This document shows, in pieces, positions 21,006 to 22,285 of a stretch of DNA of 22,285 nucleotides. The stretch is from DASWRT01 sp036403035. GTDB lineage: Bacteria > Pseudomonadota > Alphaproteobacteria > ATCC43930 > CGMCC-115725. The position numbers and the translations under genes were made by a program. Below the pieces are notes generated by a model that worked only from the letters and a program-made list of their open reading frames with translations, was not told where the DNA came from and made no database searches. Each line of letters starts with the position of its first letter. Position 1 is the stretch's first letter. Where the stretch lies: the NCBI GenBank assembly GCA_036403035.1, contig DASWRT010000251.1:1-22285 (forward strand). Reading direction: 5' to 3'.

Positions 21006-21950
21006 ATGGACGGCGTCGCTTTCCTGCCGGTGACGGCATCGAACCTCGCGGACAACGTCAATTGGCTGTCCGTCGGGCTGGTCCTCGTGACCGGAGCGAT
21101 CCTCGCGCTGGTCTTCGGCCTGATGCTGACCTTCTGCGTCCGATACCGGCGCGGCAGCACGGCGGATCGCGGCGGACGGGTGCGGCGGTCCTGGAGGATC
21201 GAGGTCGGGTGGACGACGGCGACCTTCGTCGCCTTCATCGGACTCTTCTTCTGGGGCGCGAACCTCTACATCCGGGAGCGTCGCCCGCCGGCCGACGCGA
21301 CCGAAATCTACGTCGTCGCGAAGCAGTGGATGTGGAAGGTCGAGCATCCCGGCGGACAGCGCGAGATCGACACGCTGCACGTCCCGGTCGACCGCCCGGT
21401 ACGGCTGGTGATGACCTCGCAGGACGTGATCCACGATTTCTACGTCCCGGCGTTCCGCGTGAAGCAGGACGTGCTGCCCGGCCGTTACGAAGACCTCTGG
21501 TTCACGCCCACCAAGGTCGGCGAATACCACCTGTTCTGCGCCGAGTTCTGCGGCACCGAGCACGCCCACATGGGCGGCTCGGTGATCGTGATGCAGCCCG
21601 GCGACTACGAGCAATGGCTTGGCGCACAGGGCGGCGGGGAGAGCCTCGCCCAGGAAGGCGCCGCGCTGTTCCGGCAGTACGGGTGCAGCGGCTGCCACGG
21701 CGCGGCGAGCAGCGTGCACGCGCCGCCCCTCGAAGGGCTCTACGGCCGCCCGGTGCCGCTCGCCGACGGGCAGGTCGTGACGGCCGACGACCGCTACATC
21801 CGCGATTCGATCCTGATGCCCAAGGCGCAGATCGCGGCCGGATACCCGCCCATCATGCCGTCCTTTGCCGGGCAGATCGGAGAGGAAGACCTCGTGAAGC
21901 TCATCGCCTACATCAAGTCGCTCGGCGCCGTCGCGAGGCCGCCCCGATGA
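21006..21950 (+). CDS. coxB: caa3-type cytochrome c oxidase subunit II with fused cytochrome c
   Basis: Subunit II accepts electrons at CuA and passes them to subunit I. The 314-residue protein has two membrane helices (about 20-44 and 70-88) and a cupredoxin domain with CuA ligands H143, C178, E180, C182, H186 and M189 (F-C-A-E-F-C-G-T-E-H-A-H-M). A C-terminal cytochrome c domain has C227-S-G-C230-H231 and the axial Met in P-I-M-P-S-F (M284), which defines the caa3 class. The start ATG 21006 is 12 bases after the sco stop, with GAGG upstream. The TGA overlaps the coxA ATG. The fused cytochrome suits direct electron transfer from ACIII without a soluble carrier. Confidence 0.96.
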   Translation: MDGVAFLPVTASNLADNVNWLSVGLVLVTGAILALVFGLMLTFCVRYRRGSTADRGGRVRRSWRIEVGWTTATFVAFIGLFFWGANLYIRERRPPADATEIYVVAKQWMWKVEHPGGQREIDTLHVPVDRPVRLVMTSQDVIHDFYVPAFRVKQDVLPGRYEDLWFTPTKVGEYHLFCAEFCGTEHAHMGGSVIVMQPGDYEQWLGAQGGGESLAQEGAALFRQYGCSGCHGAASSVHAPPLEGLYGRPVPLADGQVVTADDRYIRDSILMPKAQIAAGYPPIMPSFAGQIGEEDLVKLIAYIKSLGAVARPPR

Positions 21951-22285
21951 CCGTAACGACCTTCGAGGCGAACCCGCCGGCTCCCGTCACCGCCTCGGAC
22001 AACTACCTCACTGACGGGTTCACGATCCGCTCCTGGCTGCTCACGCACGACCACAAGCGGATCGCGCTCCTCTACTTCGCGTCGATCACGTTCTTCTTCT
22101 TCGTCGGCGGGGCCGCCGCGACGCTGATCCGCATGAACCTCGTCGATCCGGCCGGCTCGATGGTGCAGCCGGAGACCTACAACCGGCTGTTCACGATCCA
22201 CGGCGTCGTGATGGTGTGGTTCTTCCTGGTGCCGTCGATCCCAACGACGCTCGGCAATTTCCTCTTCCCCCTGATGCTCGGGGCG
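21947..22285 (+). CDS. coxA: Cytochrome c oxidase subunit I, 5' part (truncated by window)
   Basis: ATG 21947 overlaps the coxB stop and opens a frame that runs off the window end, giving 113 residues. The visible part has the subunit I N-terminus: W-L-L-T-H-D-H-K-R-I-A-L-L-Y, a first membrane helix (F-A-S-I-T-F-F-F-F-V-G-G), M-N-L-V, E-T-Y-N-R-L-F-T-I-H-G-V-V-M-V-W-F-F-L-V-P, and then N-F-L-F-P-L-M-L-G-A. The His in T-I-H-G is the first low-spin haem a ligand. The P-S-I-P-T-T-L-G-N-F version after helix II is the form I associate with ACIII-linked caa3 enzymes. The CuB ligands and the cross-linked Tyr lie outside the window. Confidence 0.95.
   Translation, partial: MTVTTFEANPPAPVTASDNYLTDGFTIRSWLLTHDHKRIALLYFASITFFFFVGGAAATLIRMNLVDPAGSMVQPETYNRLFTIHGVVMVWFFLVPSIPTTLGNFLFPLMLGA

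Overview
This is a GC-rich chromosomal window with dense, tightly packed genes. The gene content fits a free-living, aerobic alphaproteobacterium: a fused PcaDC protein, a complete protocatechuate ring-cleavage set, a cobalt-type nitrile hydratase, and an Alternative Complex III (ACIII)-caa3 oxidase operon. The class assignment is an inference from gene families and was not tested by phylogeny. No phage, IS transposase, CRISPR array, tRNA or rRNA is visible.

Layout. 1-3305 is a mixed housekeeping strip: the 3' end of a TPR protein gene (+), a small secreted protein (-), AMP nucleosidase amn (-), a DUF2231 membrane protein (+), and a short orphan 3' end of a flavohemoglobin-type reductase gene that looks like a gene remnant. 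3460-5187 is a nitrile hydratase operon (+): alpha, beta and an accessory protein with a His-rich tail. 5356-6276 is a pirin gene (+). 6478-11811 is the aromatic-acid block, all on the minus strand and transcribed pcaDC, pcaH, pcaG, pcaB, then pobA. Together these genes convert 4-hydroxybenzoate to protocatechuate and then to 3-oxoadipate; pcaIJF and any regulator lie outside the window. 11812-12405 is a divergent intergenic region with an AT-rich island. 12406-22285 is one long plus-strand respiratory operon: actA, actB, actC, actD, actE, actF, a small one-TM protein, sco, coxB (with a fused cytochrome c) and the 5' part of coxA. Nearly every junction is an ATGA/GTGA overlap or a gap of a few bases. 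ACIII would oxidise quinol and pass electrons through cytochrome c domains to the CuA site of the caa3 oxidase, with Sco loading copper.

Non-coding structure. Two inverted copies of a 116-118 bp element with terminal inverted repeats and several hairpins flank pobA. Their stems show compensatory base changes while loops vary, so the fold appears to be conserved. A different palindromic repeat pair sits in frame directly after the start codon of sco, giving that protein an odd N-terminal extension or forcing use of a downstream start. These two repeat observations are the most unusual signals in the window.
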